A stretch of 64,000 bases of DNA from Saccharofermentans sp. (GCA_024695565.1 JAILHX010000067.1:84044-148043); one strand, 5' to 3'; numbered from the stretch's first letter, positions 52,742 through 60,716 are shown. Made by a program: numbers and translations. Notes: a model not told the origin generated them from the sequence alone.

Positions 52742-53593
52742 TTACCTGTTCTTCTCCATCCTTATCAGATGCTCTTCATCAGGTTCGCTGATACCGTCCT
52801 TGAAGTGGTATCCCATCTTCTGATAAAACGGCACACCAGTGACCGAAGCCGGTATCTCGATACGATTTGCACGAAGGAAGAATTCATCATTCTCGAGTGT
52901 ATTGATTATCTTGCGGCCAACTCCCCTGCCCTGATATTCCGGGTCAACGAAGATAGTAAAAAGACTGCTCTCATCTTCCTTACCCCAGTAAGGTCCGATG
53001 GCACCGCAGCCGATTACCGCATCGCCGTCAGTAACAACATAGAAGTGCGTCCACGAAGCTCTCTGCAAAACATGCTCGGGCGTCTCGATCTCAATCAGCT
53101 GATCCATCAGATCTTCGGGATAATCTTTCTTATTGGAGAAGCTGATCGTCTTTCTGATAAGCGCTGACACAGCTTCCGCATCAGTGTCTTCGAACCTTCT
53201 TATATTCAGCCCGCAAGTCTTGGCAGAAGCAACGATCTTCTCATAAGATTCAGCACGGATAACTATAAAGTTCTTCTCGATCTCACTTGTCCACAGATCG
53301 ATCTCACCTTCGATATCAGATACTTCGGGAAGGATAAAACCCCATATCTTACAGCCGGTCTTCTTAAGCTCGGGAAGGAACCATTCAAAGCCCCATTCGA
53401 CATCTTCCTTAACGTCTTCGAAGCCGTTTCGGGCATCGACTATAAAGATGCTGTTCTTGTGTTCTCTTAGCATCTCAAGAGACGCTTTTACGGGATCGCG
53501 GTAGTCGTCAAAGTGGGCTTCCTTCTTCCACACATGGAAGACCACATTATCTTTTTCTATATATTCACTTTTTGCATATTCGCTCTCAAACAT
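52742..53593 (-). CDS. Two-domain protein with C-terminal GNAT acetyltransferase
   Basis: 283 residues from the ATG at 53593, which has AGAGGA seven bases upstream; a longer frame to 53692 overlaps the methyltransferase gene by over 100 bases. Residues 1-130 form a STAS/SpoIIAA-like alpha-beta fold (SIFIVDARNGFEDV, KIWGFILPEV); a similar partner is seen in other clostridial GNATs, though I am not certain of the family. Residues about 140-280 are a GNAT: NIRRFEDTDAEAVSALIRKT, IFVDPEYQGRGVGRKIINTL, GVPFYQKMGYHFKDG. It overlaps the methyltransferase by eight bases. Confidence 0.75.
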   Translation of the reverse strand: MFESEYAKSEYIEKDNVVFHVWKKEAHFDDYRDPVKASLEMLREHKNSIFIVDARNGFEDVKEDVEWGFEWFLPELKKTGCKIWGFILPEVSDIEGEIDLWTSEIEKNFIVIRAESYEKIVASAKTCGLNIRRFEDTDAEAVSALIRKTISFSNKKDYPEDLMDQLIEIETPEHVLQRASWTHFYVVTDGDAVIGCGAIGPYWGKEDESSLFTIFVDPEYQGRGVGRKIINTLENDEFFLRANRIEIPASVTGVPFYQKMGYHFKDGISEPDEEHLIRMEKNR

Positions 53594-54218
53594 TTTGATT
53601 CCTCTCAAAATCGATTCTGAGCAGCGCCTTTCCGTTGGGAAGAGGATTGGACTGAACCAATATCTTTTTATAGCCGGCCTCTTCCACAACATCCGTCAGG
53701 GCCTGCTCTTCCATCTGGTGATGGACTTCATCTAGTCTGTCAAATGCATGAAGATAAGGAGAGTCTGAAACCCATTGATCTTCATCTATATTTATCTGGA
53801 TAACACATGAGATATACTGCGGGCGCACCCGCATCATGGCTTTGGCAAAAGCTTCGTAGCCGATGTATTCAATGAGAAGATTTGCAATAACAAGATCTGC
53901 TTCAGGGAGCTTATCGCATTCGTTGATAAGATCGATCTGAAGGCATTCCAAAACACCGTTAAGGCTGCTGTATCGCTCAGACACTGCCTTAAGATAATCT
54001 TCGTTGATATCAACACCATAGACTGTCTTATACTTATCACAGCGCACATGCTCAAGACCGTTACCGCCTGCAATACCAAGTACCATTGCAGTATCAACGG
54101 GATAAGCCTCAAACTGATCCTTCATTATCAGGTTCATTGCCTGCAGCTGATGGACAGAATCAAGGCTCATGTGATTTTCATAGTCACTTAATGATATGTC
54201 TTTCCACGGATTATTCAT
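53586..54218 (-). CDS. Class I SAM-dependent methyltransferase
   Basis: 210 residues. Motif I is MVLGIAGGNGLEHV near residue 45 (G-x-G-G-N-G), followed by VYGVDINEDYLKAV (acidic end of strand 2) and ADLVIANLLIEYIG (motif IV). The N-terminal PWKDISLSDYENHMSLDSVHQLQ is shared with Firmicutes methyltransferases of this size. The substrate is unknown. It overlaps the downstream GNAT by eight bases and the upstream GNAT by one. Confidence 0.85.
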   Translation of the reverse strand: MNNPWKDISLSDYENHMSLDSVHQLQAMNLIMKDQFEAYPVDTAMVLGIAGGNGLEHVRCDKYKTVYGVDINEDYLKAVSERYSSLNGVLECLQIDLINECDKLPEADLVIANLLIEYIGYEAFAKAMMRVRPQYISCVIQINIDEDQWVSDSPYLHAFDRLDEVHHQMEEQALTDVVEEAGYKKILVQSNPLPNGKALLRIDFERNQNV

Positions 54219-54676
54219 CAGATCTTCTCCATGTATACGAAAACCAGCTCGCTATCAACCGCCTTCTGATCGAACTCTTTATATCCGGCAGATTCATAGA
54301 GGCGGATGTTATCCCTGCTTCTGGTGCTAGTAAAGAGCTCGTAGCGCTTATTAGGATAATACTTCTCTATCTCGCTTAACAGGCGCTTTCCGCAGCCTCT
54401 GCGGCGGTAGTCAGGATGGACCATTAACTTACCTATATAAACCGTTCCGCCGCTCTCATGCGCGCGTACAGAGCCAATGATGATGCTGTCATCACCGGTC
54501 ATCTTCAGGATGGTTCCTGAGTTAAACTCTTCAATCACTTCATCGAGAGTCTGCTTGAGCGGAGGGATATCTTTATTTCCGAATAACTCTGCTTCGCTCT
54601 GATATGCAAGATACTGAAGATCCAATATCTCTTTGAGGTCTTCTAATTCAGCTTTTGTTATGTTGTAAGTATTCAT
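54218..54676 (-). CDS. GNAT family N-acetyltransferase
   Basis: 152 residues. Motif A is KLMVHPDYRRRGCGKRLLSEIE near residues 83-104; the C-terminal part is RLYESAGYKEFDQKAV. The N-terminal ILDLQYLAYQSEAELF is typical for this class. It overlaps the methyltransferase start by one base and is 12 bases from the patatin gene. Acceptor unknown. Confidence 0.87.
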   Translation of the reverse strand: MNTYNITKAELEDLKEILDLQYLAYQSEAELFGNKDIPPLKQTLDEVIEEFNSGTILKMTGDDSIIIGSVRAHESGGTVYIGKLMVHPDYRRRGCGKRLLSEIEKYYPNKRYELFTSTRSRDNIRLYESAGYKEFDQKAVDSELVFVYMEKI

Positions 54677-54688
54677 TTTCGAGAACCT

Positions 54689-55537
54689 TTAGGTAGCCAT
54701 GAAGCTTTTAACTTCATCTAATCGTTCGAGCGCTGCCTGTCTTCCGAGATCGTACACCCGCTGCAGCTCGTCGGGATCGTGCACCACCGTCTTAAGATTC
54801 AGAGGCGCGGAAGGTCTTATGACCAGAGTATTACCCTTCTCTTCACACGACCTAACGTACGCTGTCTGCTCGTTATACATCGCAGGACGCTCATAAAGCG
54901 TTTTGGCTATGTAGGGATGGTTTAACGTAAAGAGCTTTACCAGGGGCATGACCTTCATCTGTTTTTTTACAAAGCCTTCAGGCTGGGTGAGGACTACGAT
55001 ATTCTTCTCGTAGCCTCTCTTCTGCATATATTCGAGAGGAATGGAATCCGTCATTCCGCCGTCCAGATAAGCTGAATCGCCGATCTTGACCATTCTTGAT
55101 ATGATGGGCTGTGACGCTGATGCCCTGAGCCATTCCATGTGGGATCTGTCGCAGTCGTCCATCTTGTGATAGACGGTTTCACCGGTATTAATATCGGTTA
55201 CTACGACGATGAATTCCATGGGATTGCTGCGGAACGTCTCTTCGTCAAAGATATCGTGCTTTGCAGGAAGCTCGTAGTAGCAGAATTCCGCACCGAAAAC
55301 ATCGCCTGTCACGAACCACGATCTGAAGCTGCAGAACTTCCAGTAGTTGCAGTAGCGCTTCGTGTAGCGGACAACTCTGCCTATCTGCCCGGACTTGTAA
55401 TTGCATCCGAACGCGGCACCGGCAGATACTCCGACACAGCCTTCAAACTCAATGCCATTCTCCATGAAAACATCCATGACGCCTGCTGTAAAAAGTCCGC
55501 GCATGGCTCCGCCTTCCAATACCAATCCTCTTTTCAT
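54689..55537 (-). CDS. Patatin-like phospholipase
   Basis: 282 residues. The nucleophile elbow G-V-S-A-G is near residue 38 (CVGVSAGAAFG), and the oxyanion G-G-x-x-R-G is LEGGAMRGLF at the start. The catalytic Asp is in the D-G-G motif (AYLDGGMTDSIPL) near residue 160. The Ser-Asp dyad is complete. Patatin-like enzymes cut acyl esters of phospholipids; size and motif set match the YchK/YjjU type of Firmicutes. Cytoplasmic, no signal peptide. AGGGA lies before the ATG. Confidence 0.93.
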   Translation of the reverse strand: MKRGLVLEGGAMRGLFTAGVMDVFMENGIEFEGCVGVSAGAAFGCNYKSGQIGRVVRYTKRYCNYWKFCSFRSWFVTGDVFGAEFCYYELPAKHDIFDEETFRSNPMEFIVVVTDINTGETVYHKMDDCDRSHMEWLRASASQPIISRMVKIGDSAYLDGGMTDSIPLEYMQKRGYEKNIVVLTQPEGFVKKQMKVMPLVKLFTLNHPYIAKTLYERPAMYNEQTAYVRSCEEKGNTLVIRPSAPLNLKTVVHDPDELQRVYDLGRQAALERLDEVKSFMAT

Positions 55538-55602
55538 ATCTATCCCTAATTACCTTTGCTTTTTCTATCCCCACAATGTTATCACAACTTTTTTAATACG
55601 CA

Positions 55603-56136
55603 TTACTGAACATAAACGATTGCCGTTTTCTTGAAGGACTGAATTATCCGCAGCACAGCCGAATAGATAACTCCGCCACAGTATATGAACACCGGGATCT
55701 CCACGTAGTTAATGAACACCAGACAAAGCACGACCTGGGCGATATTGCCTATACCCTGAGCCAGATCGATCTTCCATCCGGGATTATTGTCCTTCTTGTT
55801 TCCGACGGCACGGACGATATTCAGGACGGCCGCAACAAGATGGGCAGCTACCACATAAATGATAAGTATCGCCTGCGCCTGCTCATACAGCGTCGTCGCG
55901 AAAACGCCCATGTCGAACATGATAAGACCGACCAGGAATATCCATTTGCCTCCGACCATGTGCTGGGCATGGGTAAGATAGTAAACGATATATCTCAAGC
56001 CGTAATAACCGAGGACGAGACCTACGCACACCGAGATCAGCTGGAATGCGGCCGCAGGCACAAGCATGAGGACCAGGGCACCCTGGATCGTGAGAACGGC
56101 AGTTATTATGTTAAATACCCTTCTGGTCTTGCTCAT
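55603..56136 (-). CDS. DUF308/HdeD-like membrane protein
   Basis: 177 residues with about six hydrophobic helices arranged as three hairpins (VFNIITAVLTIQGALVLML, LISVCVGLVLGYYGLRYIVYYL, IFLVGLIMFDMGVFAT and so on). This is the HdeD/DUF308 pattern, a family linked to acid resistance in E. coli but of unknown role in Firmicutes. It overlaps the DUF6765 gene by four bases and is the last gene of the wHTH operon. Confidence 0.6.
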   Translation of the reverse strand: MSKTRRVFNIITAVLTIQGALVLMLVPAAAFQLISVCVGLVLGYYGLRYIVYYLTHAQHMVGGKWIFLVGLIMFDMGVFATTLYEQAQAILIIYVVAAHLVAAVLNIVRAVGNKKDNNPGWKIDLAQGIGNIAQVVLCLVFINYVEIPVFIYCGGVIYSAVLRIIQSFKKTAIVYVQ

Positions 56137-57287
56137 AGATCCTGTCTCATTCTTTCCTTAACGAGTTTTAAGTAGTCCATTATCCCGGCAAATCCTTTGG
56201 TGTTGTAATCAATGGAGAAGCCGGCAAGAAGATTGCCCGAAGTATAGATCTTATTCGTGACCATGCTCTTCTGGGAGAGTGCAGCCAGAATGAACCTGCC
56301 GAGGAATGTATCGTCACGCTCTTCAGGCGGTGCATTCTTATATTCTTCTACATAAGTTAAGACATCAAAATCAGGGATATCCTCTCCTGACAATTCCAGC
56401 CCCAATGCCTTCCAGTCAAGAGATGCATCTTCCTGTCTCCTCGTGAGGATCTCCATTATCCTGTCTTTATAGGGTTTAACGGTTTCCTCATCGTAGATCC
56501 CGGTCTTAAATGATTCCACCTGTCCTCTTAAGTATCTCATCGCGAAAACCATCTGGCAGAATGCATTGTAGTAATCAGACGGATTGTCCTTCAGGCATTC
56601 CCTGTAGTTATCCCATGCAGGCATGTACTTATAACGGATGAAGCTGTAATCCGGAAGATGACCCGCATGACCGTGTCCCAAGTTCAGGATCGAATTCTCA
56701 CTGGTGTTGAAAACGGTGCTGTTATAGACATTGTTTTCGATGTCATCGGAAGCGCCGGGACTGTGCTTGAATGCGATCTTCCGGGCCGTTCCGTCAGGCA
56801 TTATCTCATAGAAACTGTTATCGGTATTGTTTATGACAAGTGAAGGCGTGCCCGCAAAATTACGGTGCGCCCAGGTGTCTGACAGAACGTGCATGGCAAT
56901 ACCCGCTGCCTGAATGCTCCTTCCCTTGGCAAGTTCAACGGTATCTGCAACAAGACTTCCGTCAGGTCCGCAGATCAGTCTGTATTTATTCTTGTAATCC
57001 TTTGTTGCACGCGGCGTTGCCGCATTAAGATCCCTGGGCAGGAAGTGGAACGAAGCCCAGATCCTTGTAATATCCTGAAGTCCGATCACGTCGGATCTCA
57101 TATCGACGAGTTCTGCCTGCGTCTGCGATGTGGCAGCATGGACACTTGCCGAGACCGACTTAAGGAACGTCTTGGTGCAGCAGTCTACAAACTGGTCACT
57201 ATAGCACAGAGCAAGCGCCTCCCCGTGGGAGTAGCCTGCCAGATATGCCGCACAGTAAGTTGCGTAATAGTGAAAATCCGCCTGCAA
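56133..57287 (-). CDS. DUF6765 protein (zinc phospholipase C-like helical fold)
   Basis: 384 residues. MQADFHYYATYCAAYLAG at the start and GIAMHVLSDTWAHRNFAG near residue 135 are the family landmarks. His and Asp in HVLSDTWAH, plus the early His in FHYY and the later HAGHLPDYS, resemble the metal-site spacing of S1/P1 nuclease and zinc-dependent phospholipase C. The protein is without signal peptide or membrane helix. A hydrolase role is an inference. It starts after the small membrane gene at 57289 with one base between and overlaps the gene after it by four. Confidence 0.6.
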   Translation of the reverse strand: MQADFHYYATYCAAYLAGYSHGEALALCYSDQFVDCCTKTFLKSVSASVHAATSQTQAELVDMRSDVIGLQDITRIWASFHFLPRDLNAATPRATKDYKNKYRLICGPDGSLVADTVELAKGRSIQAAGIAMHVLSDTWAHRNFAGTPSLVINNTDNSFYEIMPDGTARKIAFKHSPGASDDIENNVYNSTVFNTSENSILNLGHGHAGHLPDYSFIRYKYMPAWDNYRECLKDNPSDYYNAFCQMVFAMRYLRGQVESFKTGIYDEETVKPYKDRIMEILTRRQEDASLDWKALGLELSGEDIPDFDVLTYVEEYKNAPPEERDDTFLGRFILAALSQKSMVTNKIYTSGNLLAGFSIDYNTKGFAGIMDYLKLVKERMRQDL

Positions 57288-57288
57288 A

Positions 57289-57813
57289 CTAATTACTTCC
57301 CTTCTTCATTTTCGATCTGTACCGCCTGACACTTATAGCTGCAATAAACACTTCCAGACAGACTACAAGCGACGAGAGTTCCATGAACAGAGCGACATAG
57401 TTATCAAAGAAATCACCGCTTCCGTCAAGGATCGCAGAAATGACAAGATAAACCGATGCAACCGATCCGGTCATGAGCCACACGTCAAAGATGAGATAAG
57501 ATATGCCGACCTTCCTGCCCTGTCCCTCGCGTCGCGCACGAAGTCCTACAAAGAGCCTTAGAAGGACATCAAAAGCCATGAGTATGACCAGGACGGCCAT
57601 AGCGATGATCATGCCGATATCACCCAGCATCTCCTCATCAGCTTCATCAAATATACGTATGCCAAGTGCGATCTGGGTAAACAGCTTGATGATTCCCCAG
57701 AATCCGTAGATGCTGACGCCCGCTCCCAGGATGGTGAGTGTATTGGAATTCCTTCTGAATCTTACTGATCCGGGATCGTTTTGAAGACAGCCGCTATTCT
57801 CCACGTTTACCAC
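57289..57813 (-). CDS. Four-helix membrane protein, no family recognised
   Basis: 174 residues. Four hydrophobic segments: about 30-50 (LGAGVSIYGFWGIIKLF), 67-88 (MIIAMAVLVILMAFDVLLRLF), 100-125 (YLIFDVWLMTGSVASVYLVIS) and 138-160. The N-terminus is polar (MVNVENSGCLQNDPG) and the C-terminus basic (VRRYRSKMKKGS). Its start lies seven bases inside the end of the wHTH regulator gene, so it is translationally coupled. Sits between that regulator and the DUF6765 gene in a conserved-looking unit. Confidence 0.65.
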   Translation of the reverse strand: MVNVENSGCLQNDPGSVRFRRNSNTLTILGAGVSIYGFWGIIKLFTQIALGIRIFDEADEEMLGDIGMIIAMAVLVILMAFDVLLRLFVGLRARREGQGRKVGISYLIFDVWLMTGSVASVYLVISAILDGSGDFFDNYVALFMELSSLVVCLEVFIAAISVRRYRSKMKKGSN

Positions 57814-59270
57814 CAGAAATTAAGGATCAGCATGACGATAACGGATATCGCCATTACGCTGAAGAATGAAGATACAAAGTAATAGAGCTTCAAGGTGTTT
57901 TCTTTTCGCCTTCTTAAGAAACATACAAGCCACAGGATCAAAAATACCGGTGCTGTCAGAAGCGAGAGCACGCAGATCAGGTTTGGCGTAAAGCAAAGCA
58001 CCGTATAAACTGTCGTAATGGCAGCTGCGATCGGAAGGCCCGTGATGAAGTTGTTCTTACTGATGGAATCGATCTTCCTCGCCGACGGCGAATCAGATGA
58101 GAACCACAGATAACAATAAGCCGAGAGTATCATTACGATATAAGCAGGCGTGATCACTACCGCGCCGTTGTTATAGAAGAACCTGTATGACAGGAACGTG
58201 TATATCAATGAACCGCCCAGAGCCAGGCAGACAGACAGATAGATCAGGTTCAGGAATGCGTGCGCCCTCGTAAGGATGAAGTCATCGGCACACCTCGTGG
58301 GGCTGTCTGAAGTCTGAAGGCTGTAGTTATTAAACAGGGCGACCAGGCATCCTGCGACATAGACGATTATGTAAGCATAGTCGCGGCCGGCAGTTGACAG
58401 ATATTCGGGAAGCCCCGGAATACTCTTGTTATAGAGCAGGACTGACGCGGCCGCAAAAGCTCCCGTGAGATTGCAGATAAGGAAGAATATCACGTGCTCT
58501 TTTGAGTTATCGAATCTGGGGACAATGCGCATTGCGATCTCATGGATGGCATTGGCATCGAGGTCTTTCCGCTTGATTCCCTTCTTCCTCTCGTATTCCT
58601 TAACCGCCATCGGCACATCGATGAGAACGCCTCCTATAACAGGAAGTGATGCCAGGACAGCCAGTATCATGAAAGTAAATCCGAACGGTATCCCGGTGAT
58701 CTTCGCCAGTAGTGATTCAGCAGATATATGAAGTGAATCAAGAAGCAGTATTACTCCCAATACCAGGAAGAAATATAAGAACAGCGGCAGCCAGTTGTAT
58801 TTGAGATAGCGCCTAAAGCCGAGCGGCATAGGATCAGATACGGATTCATCTTTGACGGCTTCAAGCGTAGCAGTGCCCGGTGTCTCACTCGTAACCTCAT
58901 CTAATATGTCTGTAAGTTCGGTACGGAGCCGGTAACCTGTGTTGCCGTATGTCTTCCTCTTCTCTATGATCTGCTCGAAAACCAGATCGGCCTGACCTTC
59001 TTCACCTGAAGATCTGAATAAGGATACTATCTTCTTCTTGATATCGGAAATATATCTCGAAAGACTGATCGAGAAGATCTCCGGATCCATGGCGATCTCT
59101 TTGTCGGTCACGAATCCTCCCGGACTGGACAGCATAAAAAACAGGAGTCTGGTCTGGAGTCGATTTATGCTCTCCTCTTTATCAGAATATCCTATTGTCT
59201 GATTCTCAAAATCGATGAAGAATCCGGTCGCAGGACCGCTCACCCAGGTTATCCGCTGCTCGTTTTTCAT
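57807..59270 (-). CDS. ToxR/CadC-like membrane winged-helix regulator
   Basis: 487 residues. Residues 15-115 form an OmpR-type winged helix: ENQTIGYSDKEESINRLQ, RLLFFMLSSPGGFVTDKEIA, ISLSRYISDIKKKIVSLF and the wing GNTGYRLRTE. There is no receiver domain. A linker leads to a C-terminal membrane part with about nine helices (165-485). So it is a one-component regulator held in the membrane, able to sense through its transmembrane part. Unlike ToxR or CadC it has many helices rather than one. The start has no ribosome site; a -10 box lies seven bases upstream. Faces the phased repeats at 59351-59397, its probable operator. Confidence 0.75.
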   Translation of the reverse strand: MKNEQRITWVSGPATGFFIDFENQTIGYSDKEESINRLQTRLLFFMLSSPGGFVTDKEIAMDPEIFSISLSRYISDIKKKIVSLFRSSGEEGQADLVFEQIIEKRKTYGNTGYRLRTELTDILDEVTSETPGTATLEAVKDESVSDPMPLGFRRYLKYNWLPLFLYFFLVLGVILLLDSLHISAESLLAKITGIPFGFTFMILAVLASLPVIGGVLIDVPMAVKEYERKKGIKRKDLDANAIHEIAMRIVPRFDNSKEHVIFFLICNLTGAFAAASVLLYNKSIPGLPEYLSTAGRDYAYIIVYVAGCLVALFNNYSLQTSDSPTRCADDFILTRAHAFLNLIYLSVCLALGGSLIYTFLSYRFFYNNGAVVITPAYIVMILSAYCYLWFSSDSPSARKIDSISKNNFITGLPIAAAITTVYTVLCFTPNLICVLSLLTAPVFLILWLVCFLRRRKENTLKLYYFVSSFFSVMAISVIVMLILNFWW

Positions 59271-59277
59271 GACTCAT

Positions 59278-59286
59278 ATTCTATCA
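59278..59286 (-). promoter_or_regulatory. Extended -10 of the wHTH gene, predicted leaderless
   Basis: On the minus strand TGA followed by TAGAAT (59278-59283), then seven bases and the ATG at 59270. No Shine-Dalgarno sequence. Transcription would start at the start codon. Confidence 0.5.
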
Positions 59287-59350
59287 CAATCTTTTTTGTG
59301 AGAAATCCAAATAATCCCCAAACCCCTTGAAAAATAAGGCTCGGATAATC

Positions 59351-59397
59351 TTTGGAAAATCTTGGAATATCTCTGGAACCACTTTGGAAAGTGTTCC
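59351..59397. promoter_or_regulatory. Four TGGAA direct repeats in helical phase
   Basis: GGAA begins at 59354, 59364, 59375 and 59386, so steps of 10, 11 and 11 bases, each within TTGGAA or CTGGAA. The last is followed by AGTG and TTCC, which makes an inverted pair GGAA-agtg-TTCC at 59386-59397. All copies face one side of the helix. They lie 82-119 bases upstream of the wHTH start and 94-132 bases before the ATG of the plus-strand operon. A possible -10 TATCCT at 59401-59406 follows. Best read as the operator of the wHTH protein. Confidence 0.6.
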
Positions 59398-59452
59398 TGC
59401 TATCCTCTGGCCATCAAGCAAGGGGGCCACATGACAGCGGCCCGGAACAAAT

Positions 59453-59467
59453 CTTACCTGAGGTAAG
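59453..59467. repeat. Palindrome CTTACCT-G-AGGTAAG in the leader
   Basis: Seven-base arms, one central base, perfect. It lies immediately before the ribosome site GAAAGGAG of the gene at 59483, so it is either a protein site or, as RNA, a small stem next to the ribosome site. Confidence 0.45.
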
Positions 59468-59482
59468 AGAAAGGAGCAGAAC

Positions 59483-59998
59483 ATGATCTTAAAAGCATTT
59501 ATCACACCACTCGGAGCAGTCATTCTCCTCGCCGTAATCGGAATCGTAATCGCGGCATGCGTTGTTGCCAGAAAGCAGAGAAACAATCTTATGGACGAGG
59601 GCAAGCTCATCCAGAGAGAACCGAAATTCTGGGACAAGTCTGAGACATTCTCAGTTGCAGGAGCCACTCTGGAAGATATATTCCATAAACTTCCTTCCGA
59701 AGACCTCAAAAAATACATGGGCGGCTATGAACTCCAGCGCGACAAAAACAGGATCGTATTCGTTCACAACGGATATGAAGAGAGCTTCGCGGGAACATTG
59801 AGCCTGGTCTCATCAGCCGACGGGATTAACACATTCACACTTCTGATCAACCAGTACAAGACAAAGCACTCTTCGCCCAACGAGCTGAGTCTCAATGTGC
59901 TCTACACATCAGTTGAGAAGGTCTTCCTCGGGATCGATCCCAACGTCAAGGTTAAGACAGAATACGTTGACCGCAAGGTCAAGCACAGCCTGTTCTAA
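59483..59998 (+). CDS. Single-span membrane protein, unknown
   Basis: 171 residues. One helix at residues 10-30 (PLGAVILLAVIGIVIAACVV) with a short N-terminus, then a basic patch RKQR and a soluble domain of mixed strands (NRIVFVHNGYEESFAGTLSLV, VEKVFLGIDPNVKVKTEYVD). No family recognised. AAAGGAG precedes the ATG. It is first of three co-directional membrane genes and lies opposite the wHTH regulator. Confidence 0.65.
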   Translation: MILKAFITPLGAVILLAVIGIVIAACVVARKQRNNLMDEGKLIQREPKFWDKSETFSVAGATLEDIFHKLPSEDLKKYMGGYELQRDKNRIVFVHNGYEESFAGTLSLVSSADGINTFTLLINQYKTKHSSPNELSLNVLYTSVEKVFLGIDPNVKVKTEYVDRKVKHSLF

Positions 59999-60008
59999 GG
60001 AGGAGCCT

Positions 60009-60170
60009 ATGCAGTACCTGCTGATAATGTTCGGCGTCGTCGCCATACTGATGTTCATCTGCAGATTCATTTACAAGCTCATACAGGATGCACACTCGAG
60101 CGCACAGAACGCAAGAAGACGCGCCACGGAAAAACCAACAACAGAAGACCTTAAAAACAGATACAAATAG
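60009..60170 (+). CDS. Small single-span membrane protein (53 residues)
   Basis: Helix at residues 3-22 (YLLIMFGVVAILMFICRFIY), then a basic, polar tail ending NRYK. Begins at the ATG at 60009 with GGAGG-type ribosome site AAGGAGG at 59998-60004. Another reading of the frame starts 114 bases upstream but has no ribosome site and overlaps the gene before. Second gene of the three-gene operon; its stop is 12 bases from the next start. Confidence 0.65.
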   Translation: MQYLLIMFGVVAILMFICRFIYKLIQDAHSSAQNARRRATEKPTTEDLKNRYK

Positions 60171-60182
60171 GAGGAAAGAAAA

Positions 60183-60422
60183 ATGAGAAAAACTTACGCT
60201 TACAACGGAATCACGATCGGTATCATCTTGGGAATCGCAGCATGGGCAGTATCAAGCAATCTGGTCGTCGGAATCATCGCAGCAATCGTCGCTTCAGTAG
60301 TCTGCTTCCTCATCATCAGAGGCATCGAGAACGCCCTCTACAAGGGTGCCCAGAAGGCCGGTGAAGCAATCACCAGAAAGCTCGACGAAGCACACATGAA
60401 CAAGACCCGCGGGAATCAGTAA
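60183..60422 (+). CDS. Small two-span membrane protein (79 residues)
   Basis: Two helices, about 12-28 (ITIGIILGIAAWAVSS) and 30-48 (VVGIIAAIVASVVCFLIIRG), then an amphipathic, charged tail (NALYKGAQKAGEAITRKLDEAHMNK). AGGAGGAAAG lies before the ATG. Not recognised as a named family. Last of the operon, followed by the terminator at 60504-60539. Confidence 0.65.
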   Translation: MRKTYAYNGITIGIILGIAAWAVSSNLVVGIIAAIVASVVCFLIIRGIENALYKGAQKAGEAITRKLDEAHMNKTRGNQ

Positions 60423-60448
60423 CCTATTATCTTCCATATTTTCCCAAT

Positions 60449-60493
60449 GAAGTGAACCCGGGAAGTCAGACAAAAACGCCTGACGTTCACTTC
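60449..60493. repeat. Two-part hairpin GAAGTGAAC/GTTCACTTC
   Basis: Nine-base perfect arms with an inner pair GTCAG/CTGAC. It lies 27 bases after the stop of the small membrane gene and before the main terminator. Confidence 0.55.
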
Positions 60494-60503
60494 ACAACCG
60501 CAG

Positions 60504-60539
60504 AAGGGGCAGTTTTTAAGATCTGAGCTGCCCCTTTTT
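60504..60539 (+). terminator. Rho-independent terminator of the small membrane gene operon
   Basis: AAGGGGCAG (60504-60512) pairs perfectly with CTGCCCCTT (60528-60536), followed by TTT. Loop of 15 bases. Confidence 0.8.
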
Positions 60540-60625
60540 GCTGCTTGGTTCTTGCTTCCCCCCCCCCTTCTCAGGCAGGGCTGCTTGCCCGGCGGTGAGA
60601 GCGCTGCTCAGTCAGTGCTGAAAAA

Positions 60626-60716
60626 GGACACGAAACAAAGGTGATATCGTGTCCGATTTTGGCAATATCCGGATTATTGTCAAAAAGGGACACGTTTTGA
60701 ACCCCGGAACGTGTCC
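60626..60716. repeat. Two GGACACG hairpins flanking a third
   Basis: GGACACGA/TCGTGTCC at 60626-60654 and GGACACGTT/AACGTGTCC at 60688-60716, both after AAAAAG. Between them TTTTGGCAATA/TATTGTCAAAA (10 of 11 pairs) at 60657-60685. The stem bases GGACACG/CGTGTCC are the same in the two outer hairpins, while the loops differ. Confidence 0.6.

Noticed and set aside
59284..59718. A 144-codon minus-strand frame opposite the small membrane gene
   Set aside because: It crosses the phased repeats and is antisense to a gene with a good ribosome site; the peptide has no domain.
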